Positions 62,768-64,000 of a stretch of 64,000 nt of DNA are shown in pieces (the stretch's first letter is position 1; every line of letters starts with the position of its first letter). The notes beneath the pieces were generated by a model that made no database searches, was not told the DNA's origin, and saw nothing but the letters and a program-made list of their open reading frames with translations. A program made the translations under genes and the position numbers. Source of the DNA: Shewanella sp. MR-4 (GTDB taxonomy: Bacteria > Pseudomonadota > Gammaproteobacteria > Enterobacterales > Shewanellaceae); NCBI RefSeq assembly GCF_000014685.1, contig NC_008321.1:310001-374000 (forward strand), written 5' to 3'.

Positions 62768-63602
62768 AATTATTTTCGAGTTGTTGTTGATAATATTGTT
62801 CAAGGTCTCGGGTTAATTGCCGAGCCATTTTCGCATGCTCACCTAAAGGTGCTTGGTAGCCTTGGTGAGAAATTGTGTTACCGATTTCGACGGCCATTCC
62901 CATGGTTTGCCTTGGGATCTCATACCAAGGTTGTTCCTTTGTCAAACCACGTACATTGGTGCGCAAAACCACAGGTAAAATATCGGCTTGGGTGCGAATG
63001 GCAATATTGGCAGCACCGCGGGCGAATTCGTTAATGCTGGCGCCAAATACAGTACGCGTACCTTCAGGGAAGATAATTAAATTAGTGCCTCTGGCGAGCA
63101 CTTCGCGGCAATCTTCGAGCATGAGCTCGGCGCCGCGATTGGGAATGTATCCCGCGCAGGAGACGACGCCACGTAAGAAGGGATTGCGCCACAACCCCTG
63201 CTTAACGATACAGCCCGCATTAGGCATCAAGCTGATTAATACCACTACATCGACCAGACTCGGGTGATTGGCAATCACTATCACACCCTTGGCATTGTGT
63301 AAAAGCTCGGCATTATGGGTGCTGACTCGGATAACTCCCGCCCAAGTCAACATGGCCACAAAGCCTTTAAACATAGTGTGCACGGCCTTTTGCACGCGGA
63401 TAATCCGCGCCTCGGGCGTGCCCGGCCAAAAACGCAGCAGAGGTAAGATAGTTAATGAACTCAACAGTCCACCGAGACCAAAGGCGATGTAGCAACTGAC
63501 GCCGCCGAGCCAACGGGGAATATAGTTGATTCCCGCGCGGCGCTTTTCGGGCAGCGTATAAGCGACATTAAATTCGGCATTGTGTGGCACAGGATTAGGC
63601 AT
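62754..63602 (-). CDS. 1-acylglycerol-3-phosphate-type acyltransferase
   Basis: 282 residues with the acyltransferase motifs NHPSLVDVVVLI (an HPSLVD form of H-x4-D) and FPEGTRT, and two membrane segments near the N-terminus. It probably acylates the polyene core with the finished chain (ApeD-like role). Overlaps the next-upstream gene by eight bases. Confidence 0.85.
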   Translation of the reverse strand: MPNPVPHNAEFNVAYTLPEKRRAGINYIPRWLGGVSCYIAFGLGGLLSSLTILPLLRFWPGTPEARIIRVQKAVHTMFKGFVAMLTWAGVIRVSTHNAELLHNAKGVIVIANHPSLVDVVVLISLMPNAGCIVKQGLWRNPFLRGVVSCAGYIPNRGAELMLEDCREVLARGTNLIIFPEGTRTVFGASINEFARGAANIAIRTQADILPVVLRTNVRGLTKEQPWYEIPRQTMGMAVEIGNTISHQGYQAPLGEHAKMARQLTRDLEQYYQQQLENNYDFT

Positions 63603-64000
63603 GCGTTAGGCTCCAGTGCCAGTGGGACAAGCAACCGGCAATATCCTGTGAGGTTGCCAGCGCGTGGACCAACATGCCGTAGGATAGCGGCGTGGCGTTT
63701 TGTTGCTGCTCTGCTGTCAGTTGTCTTAGGGTGAGGGTGACGGTCGCACTCTCATCTGCGGACGCTAGGGTTAATCCCAGGGCTAAGGGCAACTCAAACT
63801 CTCGAGTAAATTCATCATAGACTGGCGGGACGGGATCATCGCCAAACACCAACAGCAGTGGCTCAGGCGATTGGTGCAGTTGGGCGAACGCTTCCACCAT
63901 GGCTTGGGAAAGGGTTTCAGTGCCCGCGGCAATCGAGGTCGAAGGGGCGGTGTTATTGGTTAAAATACCAAAAATACCGCTACCCGTGTTATGCACCGAC
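63595..64000 (-). CDS. Ketoacyl-synthase-N-like protein (chain length factor type), partial
   Basis: The C-terminal ~135 residues of a protein cut by the window edge. The part SVHNTGSGIFGILTNNT matches the SVHNA-xx-G pattern of the ketoacyl-synt_2 family found as the short ketosynthase-like partner in aryl polyene clusters. The GTG at 63996 is only an internal in-frame codon: the frame stays open to the edge, and homologues carry about 100 more residues before this point. It is the first gene of the operon seen here. Confidence 0.8.
   Translation of the reverse strand, partial: SVHNTGSGIFGILTNNTAPSTSIAAGTETLSQAMVEAFAQLHQSPEPLLLVFGDDPVPPVYDEFTREFELPLALGLTLASADESATVTLTLRQLTAEQQQNATPLSYGMLVHALATSQDIAGCLSHWHWSLTHA

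Noticed and set aside
1..64000. CRISPR arrays, insertion sequences, tRNA or rRNA genes
   Set aside because: I saw no regularly spaced repeats, transposase genes or RNA gene folds in the window.

Overview
The window looks like chromosomal DNA of a Shewanella-type gammaproteobacterium. This rests on moderate GC, the glnA and typA genes, a split flavocytochrome c respiratory module with a tetraheme cytochrome, a katG, an azoR and a large aryl-polyene-type polyketide operon. Species assignment is inference from protein resemblance; no search was run.

Layout. Positions 37-7668 carry a metallo-beta-lactamase-fold hydrolase and a divergent TetR regulator sharing a perfect palindromic operator, then a DcuB-type C4-dicarboxylate carrier, an IDO/PrnB-fold protein coupled to a kynureninase-like aminotransferase, a YceK-type lipoprotein and a dicarboxylate/amino-acid symporter. 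Positions 8065-14980 hold a small lipoprotein and an apparently self-contained anaerobic respiratory module: TetR regulator, Tat-exported fumarate-reductase-like flavoprotein, periplasmic tetraheme cytochrome, two outer-membrane porins and a periplasmic cupin. The two transcription units of this module start with the same duplicated inverted-repeat element. This is the best candidate for an undescribed system.

Positions 15211-29867 hold an IutA-like receptor with a Fur-like box, glnA with a sigma54 promoter and NtrC sites, typA, an AraC regulator divergent from an SDR/cupin/alcohol-dehydrogenase operon, katG, and a NapH-like membrane ferredoxin. Positions 30043-42671 are mostly core genes: diguanylate cyclase, DUF2959 and YihY proteins, proline-iminopeptidase-like hydrolase, dtd, thioesterase, azoR, rhodanese, an XRE-cupin/BenE pair like E. 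coli ydcN(sutR)-ydcO with repeated operators, a chemoreceptor cotranscribed with an SCO1-like protein, and a GNAT.

Positions 42957-45851 form an AT-rich accessory patch with three unrecognised genes (one HEPN-like), a highly structured intergenic element and a Phd/ParE toxin-antitoxin pair.

Positions 46036-64000 are one long minus-strand operon, cut by the right edge, for an aryl polyene/flexirubin-like pigment lipid. It has an aromatic ammonia-lyase and AMP-ligase (starter), two ACPs, ketosynthases, ketoreductase and dehydratases (chain), acyltransferases, a glycosyltransferase/acyltransferase fusion and a thioesterase (assembly), and an MMPL exporter with LolA-like and DUF3261 partners (export).
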